Of a stretch of DNA of 64,000 nucleotides, positions 1-8,753 are shown one piece after another. Source of the DNA: Jatrophihabitans sp035642535 (GTDB lineage: Bacteria > Actinomycetota > Actinomycetes > Mycobacteriales > Jatrophihabitantaceae); assembly GCA_035642535.1 (NCBI GenBank), contig DASQSE010000124.1:62001-126000 (forward strand), read 5' to 3'. A model generated the notes under the pieces. It ran no database searches. It worked only from the letters and a program-made list of their open reading frames with translations, and was not told where the DNA came from. How positions within the stretch are numbered: position 1 is the first letter of the stretch; every line of letters starts with the position of its first letter. Both the position numbers and the translations under genes were made by a program.

Positions 1-486
1 GGCCGCGGCCCAGGCGGCGGCATAGAACTCGCGTCCGGCCCAGAACTGGATGACGGTGGCGACGACGAAGATTGCCGGCATCAGCCAGTCCATCGTGTCC
101 AGGCTCAGCGGCAGGTACATCACGGCCATGAGCCCGAGGCCGGCAGTCAGTGTGACCTGCCACTTGCGCTTGAGATTCCGCAGTTGTGCGTCGTGCGCGC
201 TTTCGGCTGCGGTTTGCGCCCCGCGCTCGTCCGGCTGCGGCGGCTGCGCGTCGGCGGCGTGCCGGATGGCGCCGGTGTAACCCGTGGCGGCGACTGCCGA
301 GGTGAGTTCGCTCAGCCCCACGGTCTGCGCGTCGAAGCTCACGGTGGCGACCTCGGTGGCCAGGTTGACCTCGGCGCTGTGCACGCCGTCGACGCGGGAC
401 AGCGCCTTCTCCACGCGTCGGACGCAGGAGGCGCAAGTCATGCCGCCGATATCGAGGGTGCAGGTGGTGCCGGTGGCGGTGGTCAT
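1..486 (-). CDS. copA: Copper-translocating P-type ATPase, N-terminal fragment (runs off left edge)
   Basis: Only the first 162 codons are present; the rest lies beyond position 1. The protein opens with a heavy-metal-associated domain (about residues 10-75) whose metal-binding motif GMTCASC places Cys18 and Cys21. A polar linker follows, then the first hydrophobic helices begin around residue 110. This is the layout of P1B-type copper exporters, which pump Cu(I) out of the cytoplasm at the cost of ATP. The transport core (CPC motif, phosphorylated Asp) is outside the window, so the copper assignment rests on the N-terminal domain and on the copZ gene 80 bp upstream under CsoR-like boxes. The start at 486 is the first ATG that gives the complete metal-binding domain. 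Silver or another soft metal is possible but less likely. Confidence 0.85.
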   Translation of the reverse strand, partial: MTTATGTTCTLDIGGMTCASCVRRVEKALSRVDGVHSAEVNLATEVATVSFDAQTVGLSELTSAVAATGYTGAIRHAADAQPPQPDERGAQTAAESAHDAQLRNLKRKWQVTLTAGLGLMAVMYLPLSLDTMDWLMPAIFVVATVIQFWAGREFYAAAWAAA

Positions 487-566
487 CGTCGGTCCCTGTC
501 TCTTGCTGGATGCGGATGAAGGAAACGGTGGCGGCTGGCCGTGTCGGCCCGCCGCCACCGCGGCTG

Positions 567-800
567 TCAGGCGACGAGCGTGTAGCCGGCCTCGTCGACG
601 GCGTCGGCGACGTCGGCGCGATCCACCGGTTGCGTCGCGGTGACCGTGACGCTGCCCGTGGGCAGGTCGACGTCGACGCTCTGGATGCCGGGGACCCGGC
701 TGATCTCCTCGGTCACTGCGCGCTGGCAGTGACCGCACGTCATGCCGGTGACCTGGAACGTCGTGGTGCCGACGAAGGTGCGGGGGGTCTCGCTGAGCAT
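567..800 (-). CDS. copZ: Copper chaperone CopZ
   Basis: A 77-residue single-domain heavy-metal-associated protein with the motif GMTCGHC (Cys22, Cys25), the usual size and fold for CopZ. It would carry Cu(I) in the cytoplasm and hand it to the ATPase encoded directly downstream on the same strand (gap 80 bp). The ATG at 800 follows a good ribosome site (AGAGGAG). Two palindromes of CsoR type lie 91-153 bp upstream, so copper-induced derepression of a copZ-copA unit is the natural reading. No csoR gene is in the window. Confidence 0.92.
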   Translation of the reverse strand: MLSETPRTFVGTTTFQVTGMTCGHCQRAVTEEISRVPGIQSVDVDLPTGSVTVTATQPVDRADVADAVDEAGYTLVA

Positions 801-865
801 CGGGATCTCCTCTTTGTGTTGTGGGTTGGTCGGTCACTTGCAGGGTTGTCTCGGCTTGCCGGGCT

Positions 866-887
866 CACACCGGCGATTTCGCCAGGT
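866..887. promoter_or_regulatory. Imperfect palindrome upstream of copZ, shared with the MFS gene
   Basis: The stretch ACCGGCGA-TT-TCGCCAGGT forms an imperfect inverted repeat 66-87 bp upstream of the copZ start. A near copy (18 of 22 positions identical) lies at 2511-2532, at almost the same distance from the MFS start codon. It could be an operator for an unidentified regulator or a common promoter part. This is inference from sequence only. Confidence 0.45.
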
Positions 888-890
888 CAT

Positions 891-907
891 ATACCCCTAT
901 GGGGTAT
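891..907. promoter_or_regulatory. CsoR-type copper operator, box 1
   Basis: The sequence ATACCCCTATGGGGTAT is a near-perfect palindrome of the TACCCC-N-GGGGTA kind bound by CsoR copper-sensing repressors in actinobacteria. It lies 91 bp upstream of the copZ start, where it can block its promoter. Confidence 0.75.
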
Positions 908-936
908 TGGTATCAGTATCTCTGGGACTTCGTCAA

Positions 937-953
937 GTACCCCTTGGGGGTAT
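937..953. promoter_or_regulatory. CsoR-type copper operator, box 2
   Basis: The sequence GTACCCCTTGGGGGTAT repeats the TACCCC/GGGGTA palindrome 46 bp (centre to centre) from box 1. It sits immediately downstream of the MFS gene stop codon and belongs to the copZ upstream region. Two boxes suggest tight repression of the copper unit. Confidence 0.7.
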
Positions 954-958
954 CGCTG

Positions 959-2449
959 TCAGTGCCCATGCCCGTGCCCGTGCCCGCCGTGCTGCGGCTT
1001 GTCGTTCGGGACGGCGAGCAGGGTGAGCACGAACAGTCCGGCGAGCGCGGCGGCGGTGGCGTGGAAGGCGTTCGCGTAGCCGGCGATGAGCCCGGAGCGG
1101 GTGGCCAGGTTGCCCGCGACGGCGGTCAGCGCCGCGACGCCGAGAGCGGCGCCGATCTCGTGACCGGTCATCATCAGCCCGGACGCGAGCCCGGCCTTCT
1201 CCTCCGGCACCCGGCTCATGGCTGCGATCGCGATGGCGACGAACATCGGGCCGACGCCGGCGCCGACGACCAGGAAGCCCGGCAGGACGTCCGCGGCGTA
1301 GGAACCGCCGCCGGCGCTGCCGGCGAGCAACAGCACGCCGCCGGTCATCACGATCAGCCCGCTCGCGATCAACGTCCGCGGGCCGACCTCGCCGATCACG
1401 TGCGATGCAGCGGCGGCCGCGAGCGTGATGGCCCCGGCGAGCGGGAGGAACTCCAGGCCGGCCTGGACGGGGGAGGAGCCGATGACGCTCTGCAGGTACA
1501 GCGAGCTGAGGAAGATGCCGCCGACGACGACGCCGGTGACACCGGCCATCACCGCGGACGCCGACACCAGCGACCGGATCCGCCACGTGGCCGGGGGGAC
1601 CAGCGCGTTCGGGGTGCGCCGTTCGAGGCGGCTGAACGTGCCGAGCAGCGCCGCGGAGCCGGCGAACGCGAGCCACGTGCGCTCGGCGGACCAGCCTGCG
1701 GAGCGGGTGTTCTCGATGGCGTACACGAGCAGCACCAGCCCGGCGACCAGCGTGGCCGCGCCGGGCGCGTCGAGGCGGCGCAGCGCGTCCGGGTTGCGCT
1801 GCCCGGCGGCAACCTTGCGCAGTGCGCCGGTGATCACCGCGATGCCGATCGGGACGTTGATGAAGAACACTGCACGCCAGCCGAGCGCGCTCGTCAGCGC
1901 ACCGCCGAACAGCACGCCGGCCGCGATGCCGGTGCTGCCGATGGCGCCCCAGACCGCCAGGGCGGTCTGCCGCTGGCGGCCGGCGTAGGCGGTCATGATG
2001 ATCGACAACGCCGCCGGGGTGAGCAGCGCGGCCCCGGCGCCTTGCCCGGCCCGCGCCGCGATCAGGGTGGCCGGCGTCTGCGCGAGACCGCTGACCAGCG
2101 ATGCGGCGGTGAACGTGGTGACGCCGGTGAGGAAGGCGCGGCGGCGGTCGAACAGGTCGGCGATCCGTCCGCCGAGCAGCAGCAGGCCGCCGGACATCAG
2201 GACGTAGACGCTGACAACCCACTGGTAATCGGACGCGGTGAGGTGCAGGCCCCGGCTGATGCTGGGCAGCGCGACGTTCACGACGCTGACGTCCAGGATG
2301 ACCATGAACTGCGCCGCGATCATCAGCGCGAATACCGTCCATGGCCGACGTGCCTCGCTCGGGCCACGGTCGTCGGCGTGCGGCGCCGGCTGGGTCGTGT
2401 GGTGGTGGTGGGCTGGGGACTTCGGCTCAGCGGCTACGTGGCTGGACAT
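959..2449 (-). CDS. MFS drug exporter, DHA2 (EmrB/QacA) family, with His-rich tail
   Basis: The 496-residue protein has the multiple hydrophobic segments expected of the 14-helix DHA2 family of proton-driven efflux pumps. The family pattern DVSVVNVALPSI is in the first helix and GGRIADLFDRRR is in the loop after helix 2. It would sit in the inner membrane and expel drugs or other small molecules. The ATG at 2449 has a strong AAGGAG site. The C-terminus ends in HGGHGHGHGH and the N-terminus carries HHHH, which could bind metal; such tails are not a family feature. It lies between the CsoR boxes and a divergent LuxR regulator and shares an upstream palindrome with copZ, so its substrate may be linked to metal stress. 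The substrate cannot be read from sequence. Confidence 0.87.
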   Translation of the reverse strand: MSSHVAAEPKSPAHHHHTTQPAPHADDRGPSEARRPWTVFALMIAAQFMVILDVSVVNVALPSISRGLHLTASDYQWVVSVYVLMSGGLLLLGGRIADLFDRRRAFLTGVTTFTAASLVSGLAQTPATLIAARAGQGAGAALLTPAALSIIMTAYAGRQRQTALAVWGAIGSTGIAAGVLFGGALTSALGWRAVFFINVPIGIAVITGALRKVAAGQRNPDALRRLDAPGAATLVAGLVLLVYAIENTRSAGWSAERTWLAFAGSAALLGTFSRLERRTPNALVPPATWRIRSLVSASAVMAGVTGVVVGGIFLSSLYLQSVIGSSPVQAGLEFLPLAGAITLAAAAASHVIGEVGPRTLIASGLIVMTGGVLLLAGSAGGGSYAADVLPGFLVVGAGVGPMFVAIAIAAMSRVPEEKAGLASGLMMTGHEIGAALGVAALTAVAGNLATRSGLIAGYANAFHATAAALAGLFVLTLLAVPNDKPQHGGHGHGHGH

Positions 2450-2510
2450 TGCGCGCTCCTTCAGGTCGGCGACTGCGTTGGCTGCCAGAGTCGCCGCCGC
2501 CCGGCCCGGT

Positions 2511-2532
2511 CACACCGGTGAAATCGCCAGGT
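2511..2532. promoter_or_regulatory. Imperfect palindrome upstream of the MFS gene, second copy
   Basis: The stretch ACCGGTGA-AA-TCGCCAGGT matches the element at 866-887 and lies 62-83 bp upstream of the MFS start, in the gap shared with the divergent LuxR gene. It may be the operator through which that regulator, or another one, controls the exporter. Confidence 0.45.
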
Positions 2533-2577
2533 TCGGCTACGTCACCCGGCCGATTCGGACTCGGTACCGTCGCTCGT

Positions 2578-5289
2578 GTGTTGGCCGGCCGGGACGCGGA
2601 GCGCGCGAGCATCGCGGAGTTGCTCGAAGCTGCGCGCGGGTCGTCCGGCGGCGCGCTCGTGGTCAGCGGTATGGCCGGCAGCGGGAAGTCGACGTTGCTG
2701 GCCGACGCGGCCTCTGCCGCGTCCGACATGACGGTTTTGCGCACTCAAGGCGTCGAGTCCGAGTCTCCGTTGGCGTTCGCGGCACTACAGCGGCTGTTGC
2801 GGCCGTTGCGCAAGAGCGTCGAGCACCTCCCCGGCCCGCAGCGGGTGGCGTTGCGCGCGACATGGGGTGAGGCAGAGGGCGAAGGCGACCGATATCTCGC
2901 CTTCCTCGGCAGCCTCAGCCTGCTCGCCGACGCTGCCGAGGAGCAACCGGTACTGGCTGTCGTCGACGACGCCCACTGGCTCGACGAGGCGACCGCCGCC
3001 GCGCTGCTCTTCGTGGCTCGGCGCCTGCAGGCGGAGCGCATCGCCCTGCTCTTCGCCGTGCGCAGCGATGCCGGCTTCGACAGCGGCGACCTGCCAACGC
3101 TCGCGTTGGGTGGCTTGCGCGGCGCCGCGGCCGGCGAACTGCTACGCGGCCGGGCGGATGTGGACGTCGACACCGCCGTGCGGGATCAGTTGATTGCCGC
3201 CACCGACGGCAACCCGCTCGCGCTTGCCGAGTTGGCCGGTGCGTTGTCCGCGGACCAACTGACCGGGCAGGCGGCCCTGCCGGACGAGCTGCCGCTGACC
3301 GGCGGCGTCGAGCGTGCGCTCCTCGACCGCGTCCGCCGGTTGCCGGGGGAGGCCCAGCGGTTCATGCTCGTCGCGGCAGCTGACGACACCGCCCGGGTGC
3401 CGGTGGTCCGCGTTGCTGCCGAGCGCCTCGACTCCGGTATCGATGCGCTGGACGTCGTGGAGCGAGCCGGGCTGCTGCGCGTCGACGGCGAGACCCTGAT
3501 GCTCTATCACCCGCTGGTCCGCTCGGCGGTCTACCGGGCGGCGACGAGCGCGCAGCGACGCGCGGCGCATGCGGCGTTGGCCGATGCCCTCACCGGCGAC
3601 GCCGACCGGCGCGCCTGGCATCTCGCCGCGGCGGCAGATCGACCGGACGAGGCAGTCGTCGCGGCATTGGACGAAGTGGCCGAACGCGCCGCCGGCCGCG
3701 GAGGGCACGAGGCCGCCGCTGCCGCGTGGGCGCGGGCGGCCGAGCTCACGGTCGACGACGCGGCCCGGGCGCGCCGTACGTACGCTGCCGCGCAATCCAG
3801 TTGGCTGGGCGGCAACCCGCCGCGGGCCGCGGCGCTGGCGCGGACCGCCGACGCCGACGCGACCGACCCGTTGCTCCGCAGCCGGATCCTGCTGCTGCGC
3901 GGCCAGATCGAGTGGAACACGTCCTCGCTGAACAACGGATACGAGTTCGTGCTCGCGGCGGCGCGCGCTGCAGTGGGCGTCGATGAGCTGATGGCGCGGC
4001 AGCTCGCCATGCTTGCCGCTTCGCTGTCGGCGTGGGGTGCGCGCGGTGCCGGGGACGTCGACCCGGCTGCGTTGGTCCCGCCCGCGCCGCCGGACGCGCC
4101 CGCCTCCGTCCGGATGATCATGGATCTGCTCGACGGTTTCACCGCGGTCAACGCCGGCTCTTGGGGCGCTGCGGTCGGGGCGATCCGCGCGGCGTTCCAG
4201 CTCTGTGAGGAGCACGGGGTCGAGATCGATCACGTGGTGCAACCCAACCTCGGCATCGCTGCCATGCACATCGACGACGATCCGATGGGGCTGCGACTGT
4301 ACGACGAACAGCTCGCCGCCGCGCGCCGCTCGGGTGCGCTGGCCATGGCCGAGCACGCCCTGACGCGCGGTTTCCACTTCCAGGTCGCAACGGGCGCCTG
4401 GTCGCAGGCGGCGACGGCCGCGACCGAAGCGCTCACCCTGGCGGTGAGCACCGGCCAAACCGGGCTGACTGCGCTCCCGACGGCAGAACTCGGGCTGATG
4501 GCCGCACTCCGCGGCGACGCCGACGCGGCGGGCCGCCACCTTGCCGAGGTCGCCGCGATCCGGGAGAAGCACCCGATCGGCATCACCGACCGGTACGTCG
4601 CCGACCTCGCGCACTGGGGTCGAGCGCTGCTCGAGACGCGGCAACCGGCCGTCACGATGCAGCACCTGGAGCAGATCACGTCACCGGTGGTGCGCCGGCT
4701 GGCAGCGTTGGACCGCATCGAGTCCGCGGTCCGCGCCGAGCGCATCGAGCTGGCCCGGGCCTGGTGCGCGGAGGCGCAGCAGTTCGCCGAGGCAACCGGT
4801 ACCGCGTCCGCGGTCGCGAACGCCGCGCACGCGTCGGCGCTGCTCGCCGAGGGGACGGACGTGGCGATGCACTTCGAGCGAGCGCTGGCCGCGCATCAGC
4901 AGTCGTCGCGCCGGCCGGACCGGGCCCGTACCGAACTCGCGTACGGGGAGTATCTGCGTCGCGTCCGTCGTCGGGTCGATGCCCGCGAGCACCTTCGCGC
5001 GGCGCTCGGAACGTTCGAAGAACTGGGTGCAACACCCGTTGCCGAGCGCGCCGCGCAGGAGCTGCGGGCGTCGGGGGAGACCGCTCGGCGTCGCGACGTC
5101 AGCACCGCCACCGGCCTGACCCCGCAGGAGCGGCAGGTCGCCGCCCTTGTGCGCCAGGGGCTGTCCAACCGGGACGCCGCCGCGCAGTTGTTCCTCAGCC
5201 CGCGCACCGTCGACTTCCACCTGCGCAACGTGTTCAGCAAGCTCGGCGTCGCCTCCCGCGCCGAACTCGCCGTGCTCCAGCTCGCCTGA
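2578..5289 (+). CDS. Large ATP-binding LuxR-family regulator (LAL type)
   Basis: The 903-residue protein starts with an AAA/NACHT-like ATPase module: Walker A GMAGSGKST at residues 31-39 and Walker B LAVVDDAHWLD near residue 125. A long helical, TPR-like sensing region follows. The last 60 residues form a LuxR helix-turn-helix (LTPQERQVAALVRQGLSNRDAA, then SPRTVDFHLRNVFSKLG). Proteins of this layout are ATP-dependent activators of catabolic or secondary-metabolite genes. The reading frame stays open upstream into the MFS gene, but homology begins at VLAGRDAE, so I take the GTG at 2578; no strong ribosome site is visible, and TTG 2581 is possible. It is divergent from the MFS exporter and may control it. 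Confidence 0.85.
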   Translation: MLAGRDAERASIAELLEAARGSSGGALVVSGMAGSGKSTLLADAASAASDMTVLRTQGVESESPLAFAALQRLLRPLRKSVEHLPGPQRVALRATWGEAEGEGDRYLAFLGSLSLLADAAEEQPVLAVVDDAHWLDEATAAALLFVARRLQAERIALLFAVRSDAGFDSGDLPTLALGGLRGAAAGELLRGRADVDVDTAVRDQLIAATDGNPLALAELAGALSADQLTGQAALPDELPLTGGVERALLDRVRRLPGEAQRFMLVAAADDTARVPVVRVAAERLDSGIDALDVVERAGLLRVDGETLMLYHPLVRSAVYRAATSAQRRAAHAALADALTGDADRRAWHLAAAADRPDEAVVAALDEVAERAAGRGGHEAAAAAWARAAELTVDDAARARRTYAAAQSSWLGGNPPRAAALARTADADATDPLLRSRILLLRGQIEWNTSSLNNGYEFVLAAARAAVGVDELMARQLAMLAASLSAWGARGAGDVDPAALVPPAPPDAPASVRMIMDLLDGFTAVNAGSWGAAVGAIRAAFQLCEEHGVEIDHVVQPNLGIAAMHIDDDPMGLRLYDEQLAAARRSGALAMAEHALTRGFHFQVATGAWSQAATAATEALTLAVSTGQTGLTALPTAELGLMAALRGDADAAGRHLAEVAAIREKHPIGITDRYVADLAHWGRALLETRQPAVTMQHLEQITSPVVRRLAALDRIESAVRAERIELARAWCAEAQQFAEATGTASAVANAAHASALLAEGTDVAMHFERALAAHQQSSRRPDRARTELAYGEYLRRVRRRVDAREHLRAALGTFEELGATPVAERAAQELRASGETARRRDVSTATGLTPQERQVAALVRQGLSNRDAAAQLFLSPRTVDFHLRNVFSKLGVASRAELAVLQLA

Positions 5290-5304
5290 GTGCGAGTGCT
5301 GACG

Positions 5305-5344
5305 TTGTGCGGATTTCGGCGCCATAATCCCGTAATCCGCACAA
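5305..5344. terminator. Bidirectional terminator hairpin
   Basis: TTGTGCGGATT at 5305-5315 pairs perfectly with AATCCGCACAA at 5334-5344, with three further pairs inside after one mismatch. It sits between the convergent stops of the LuxR regulator and the RCC1-repeat gene. Confidence 0.7.
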
Positions 5345-5346
5345 GA

Positions 5347-7038
5347 TCACCGGCGGACGACGCGCACGCTGGCTCTGACGGCGTCGATACGGTTCCGGTC
5401 GCCGGCCCAGCTCCCTGTCACGGTGACGGATTTGATGGTGCCGATCTGCGCGGATCGGGCGACGGTAACGCGCACTGTGATCGGCATGTAGTCGCCGGCC
5501 GGGAGTTGAACCGTCGAGCCGGCGTTGGAGCGCATGGCCTTGGTGATGTCGAAACCGAGGCCGGTGTCGAAGAAGCGTGCCGATGATCCACGGCTCGCCG
5601 CGCTGCCGTGCAGCGTGAACGTGTCGGCGGTGTTGCCGTCGTTGTAGATCCGCACGTAGCAGGTGCGAGTCGTGTTCCGTGGCGCGCTCTTCGTCTTGGT
5701 CTGGCCGGCCGCGGTGTCGTTGTAGATGTTGTTGCCGATGTAGCCGGTCCGCGGCTGAGTGCTGATGAGCGCGTCGGGGCGTTGGTCGCTGGCGGCGATC
5801 GTGAGCGTGACGGTGGCCGGCGATCCGGTCGAGCTGCCGACGCCGGGATCACTGAGCGTGACGATTATCGTCTCGGCCGCCTCGGGCCGCCGGTCGTTGG
5901 TGATCGGCACCGGGATGGTGGCGCTCGTCTGTCCCGCTGCGAACCTGATGACGCCCGGGTCCAGCGTGAAGTCCTTGCCCGGCGTGGCGGTGCCGTCGGT
6001 CCGCGCGTAGTGAACGGTGGCTTCGGTGTCGGTGACGTCGCTTCGATTCACCACCAGCCGTGCCACGCCGACGTTCTCGGCCGTTGTGCGGCGCTGCTTC
6101 GCGAAACTGACCACTGAGCGGTCCACCACCAGAGCCAGGCTGTGCCGCGTCCCCGCGGACACCTGCGTCACTCCGTTGAGTCCTGCCGGCATGGTCGTCC
6201 CGCCGTAGGAGTCCTCGGGCCAGCTGACGACGGTGCCGTCGGCTTTCAGGGCGACGCTGTGGGTTGCGCCGGCGGCAACTTGGGCCACGTTGGTGAGCCC
6301 GGTCGGGACGTTGGCTTGTCCGTAGGTGTCGTCACCCCAGGCGACGACGGTGCCATTGGCCTTGAGGGCGAGGCTGTAGGCGGCGCCGGCGGCAACCTGG
6401 GTGACGTTGGTGAGCCCGGGCGGGACATCGCTTTGTCCGTAGCTGTTGTCGCCCCAGGCGACAACGGTGCCGTCGGCTTCGAGGGCGAGGCTGTGCAACC
6501 CGCCGGCGGCGACCTGGGTCACGGTGGTGAGCCCGGTCGGGACGTTGGTTTGCCCGTAGGTGTTGTCACCCCAGGCGACGACGGTGCCGTCGGCCTTGAG
6601 GGCCAGGCTGTGCAGTCCGCCTCCTGCCACCTGGCTCACGCCGGTGAGCCCGGCCGGCACGTTGGTTTGCCCGTACTTGCCGTCGCCCCATGCCACGACG
6701 GTGCCGTCGTCCTTTAACGCCAGGCTGTGCACCTTGCCCGCTGCCACCTGGGCCACGCCGGTGAGTCCTGCCGGGACGCTCGTCTGCCCCTCCTTGTCGT
6801 TGCCCCACGCCACGACGGTGCCGTCGTCGGTCAACGCCAGCGTGTGGAACCCGCCGGCGGCGATGTCGGCGATGTCGGTCAGCCCGGCCGGCGGCAGGGC
6901 TTGTCCCCAGCGGTCGTCACCCCACCCGACGGCGGTGCCGGCGGAGGTCGTTTCCCCGTGCGCCACGTCGCCCGCTGAGATGACCGCGAAGGACGTGACG
7001 ACCGCCGCAAAGGTCAACCCCGTCCGGAGCAGTGTCAC
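5347..7038 (-). CDS. Secreted RCC1-repeat protein with Calx-beta domain
   Basis: I choose the GTG at 7038, which overlaps the stop of the upstream sulfatase by 4 bp (GTGA) and begins directly with a clean signal peptide (LLRTGLTFAAVVTSFAVISAG). The ATG at 7068 would put ten polar residues in front of it. The 563-residue product has six tandem 39-residue RCC1-like repeats flanked by two partial ones, all carrying the pattern DGTVVAWGDN-YGQ. These should form a beta-propeller outside the cell. A Calx-beta module follows (about residues 315-420), then a beta-rich C-terminal domain. Such proteins usually bind surfaces, polymers or partners; no enzyme motif is visible. Translational coupling to the sulfatase suggests they act together. 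Confidence 0.8.
   Translation of the reverse strand: MTLLRTGLTFAAVVTSFAVISAGDVAHGETTSAGTAVGWGDDRWGQALPPAGLTDIADIAAGGFHTLALTDDGTVVAWGNDKEGQTSVPAGLTGVAQVAAGKVHSLALKDDGTVVAWGDGKYGQTNVPAGLTGVSQVAGGGLHSLALKADGTVVAWGDNTYGQTNVPTGLTTVTQVAAGGLHSLALEADGTVVAWGDNSYGQSDVPPGLTNVTQVAAGAAYSLALKANGTVVAWGDDTYGQANVPTGLTNVAQVAAGATHSVALKADGTVVSWPEDSYGGTTMPAGLNGVTQVSAGTRHSLALVVDRSVVSFAKQRRTTAENVGVARLVVNRSDVTDTEATVHYARTDGTATPGKDFTLDPGVIRFAAGQTSATIPVPITNDRRPEAAETIIVTLSDPGVGSSTGSPATVTLTIAASDQRPDALISTQPRTGYIGNNIYNDTAAGQTKTKSAPRNTTRTCYVRIYNDGNTADTFTLHGSAASRGSSARFFDTGLGFDITKAMRSNAGSTVQLPAGDYMPITVRVTVARSAQIGTIKSVTVTGSWAGDRNRIDAVRASVRVVRR
6184..6885 (-). repeat. Six tandem 117-bp RCC1-coding repeats
   Basis: Six in-frame units of exactly 117 bp (39 codons) encode the RCC1-like repeats. 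They are similar enough at DNA level to allow copy-number change by slippage or recombination. Confidence 0.85.
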
Positions 7039-8582
7039 GTCTGTCCCGGCTGACCGGCGGTCCGGCACTCGGCGGCGCCACTGCAGCTGGTCAGCGCCGC
7101 CAGCGACGCGTCCAAGGTGCTGATCCGGTCGACGGACAGCGTCCCGGCGATGTTGTTCAGCTCGTACGGATCGACGGTGCGGTCGTAGTACTCGCGCTCA
7201 CCGTCTTGGTAGTGCACATAGGTGAACTGTTTGCTGCGCAGTGCCGCGTAGCTGGGCACATTGCCGCCCGTCGGCGGCTGCCAGTCCGGGTCGTTCTGGT
7301 ACTCCGTGAAGTCCTGGCCGTGGTGCTCGACCAACGCCAGGGTGCGCCAGTGAGCCGCGCTGCGCCCGTGCAACAGGCCGACGAAGCTGGCACCGTCGCG
7401 GCCCGGATCGGGCGTCCAACCCGCGAGCTGCTCGAACGTGGGCGCCAGGTCGATGTTCTGCACCATCGCGTTCCGAACCCGACCGGCCGCGATGCCTGGC
7501 CCCGCGATGATCAGCGGCACGTTCGCGTCGGTGTCGAACGCGGTCGTCTTCCCACTGGTCAGGCGGTACTCGCCGAGGTGGAAGCCGTTGTCCGAGGTGA
7601 ATACGAACACCGTGTTGGACAGCTGCCCCGAACGGCGAAGCTGGTCGCGCAGGTGCCCGACCGCACGGTCGACGGACTGCACGCTCTGCGCCCGCTGCCG
7701 GAAGGTGCTGTCGATCACGGAGACCTCGTCCGCCGTGAGCGGGTCGTGGCCCGCGAGCCAGTTCGGCGCTTTGCGGGGAGTCGTGTTCCAGGCGGGCGTG
7801 CGAGGTGCGCGCAGCCCTGGGAACAGGTCGCGGTCGCCATAGGCCGGCGTGTACGGCGAGTGCGGCGCGAAGGTGGACAGCTCAAGGAAGAACGGCTTGT
7901 CCGCCGCGGCGGAGCGCGCGATGAATCGCTGGCCCAGCTGGTCCAGGACCCGGACGCCGTAATCGCGCGCTGCGTTTCCGAAGTGCACGACGCGGTGGTT
8001 GAAGTTCAGGTCGTAGTCGAACTCGGCGTAGGCTTCGCCGGCGACCGCCCAGGTCGTCCAACCTGGTGCGACATAGTTGCCGCCCGGCGCGGGTGTGCCC
8101 GGCCAGCCGATCTGGCTCGGGTTCAGGTACCCGCTGGCCGATGTCGGCGAGTAGCCGTTCAGGTACTTGCCCATCATCGCAGTCCGGTACCCGGCGCGCT
8201 TGAGTGCGAGGGCGAAGCTCAGTCGGTCGTCCCCGTGCATTTGAAACGCGCCGAACCCGCCGGACGGGCCCTCGTTCGCGAACACGCCGGTGTTGTGCGG
8301 GTACCTGCCGGTGAGGATCGAACTGCGCGACGGGCAGCACAGCGAGTTCGTGACCGTGTAGTTGGTGAACGTCATGCCGGCCGCCTTCAGCGCCCGGACG
8401 TGCGGCATGTACCGCACCAGGTTCTTCGTCAGATCGTCGGTGAGGACCATGACGATGTTCGGACGCCGGTGGCCGGTAGCCGCCGCAGTCGACGATCCGG
8501 CGCCCAAGCCGGCCGCGACCAGCAGGCCGCCGGTGAGTAGCGGTGTCGCAAGCGCAACGACAACACGCCGAGTGCGAAGCAC
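7035..8582 (-). CDS. Secreted type I sulfatase
   Basis: The 515-residue enzyme carries the sulfatase signature CCPSRSSILTGR, in which Cys82 (C-x-P-S-R) is the residue turned into formylglycine. The metal-binding start of the domain (IVMVLTDD) and the later SDNGFHLGEY are also present. The overall pattern (early DD, NTGV, GMMGKYLNGY) is close to N-acetylglucosamine-6-sulfatases, but the substrate is not certain. I choose the GTG at 8582: it has a GGGGAGGG site and opens directly with arginines and a signal peptide ending near GLGAGSSTAAA, while an upstream ATG at 8711 would add 43 unrelated residues. The gene is coupled to the RCC1-repeat gene and follows the rhamnosidase gene by 171 bp, pointing to attack on a sulfated polysaccharide. 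The maturation enzyme is not in the window. Confidence 0.9.
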   Translation of the reverse strand: MLRTRRVVVALATPLLTGGLLVAAGLGAGSSTAAATGHRRPNIVMVLTDDLTKNLVRYMPHVRALKAAGMTFTNYTVTNSLCCPSRSSILTGRYPHNTGVFANEGPSGGFGAFQMHGDDRLSFALALKRAGYRTAMMGKYLNGYSPTSASGYLNPSQIGWPGTPAPGGNYVAPGWTTWAVAGEAYAEFDYDLNFNHRVVHFGNAARDYGVRVLDQLGQRFIARSAAADKPFFLELSTFAPHSPYTPAYGDRDLFPGLRAPRTPAWNTTPRKAPNWLAGHDPLTADEVSVIDSTFRQRAQSVQSVDRAVGHLRDQLRRSGQLSNTVFVFTSDNGFHLGEYRLTSGKTTAFDTDANVPLIIAGPGIAAGRVRNAMVQNIDLAPTFEQLAGWTPDPGRDGASFVGLLHGRSAAHWRTLALVEHHGQDFTEYQNDPDWQPPTGGNVPSYAALRSKQFTYVHYQDGEREYYDRTVDPYELNNIAGTLSVDRISTLDASLAALTSCSGAAECRTAGQPGQT

Positions 8583-8753
8583 GCGGTCGAACCCTCCCCA
8601 GGCAACATCAAAAGCGGCAAGATCATAAAGATCTGCAGACGCCCGCTGCAACCACAACCACGAGACGCCGCATCGAGTCTGGAGCCGCCCAACTCGCCCG
8701 AACAGGGCCAAACGGCCCGTTTCGTTGGATCAAGGGCCCGACCGCCGCTGAAG

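Noticed and set aside
2341..2577. N-terminal extension of the LuxR regulator
   Set aside because: The open frame overlaps the start of the divergent MFS gene and encodes Arg/Pro-rich residues without homology; the ATPase module begins at VLAGRDAE.
6184..6885. Regular repeats that might suggest a CRISPR array or satellite
   Set aside because: The units are exactly 39 codons, stay in frame and encode RCC1-like propeller blades with no spacers.
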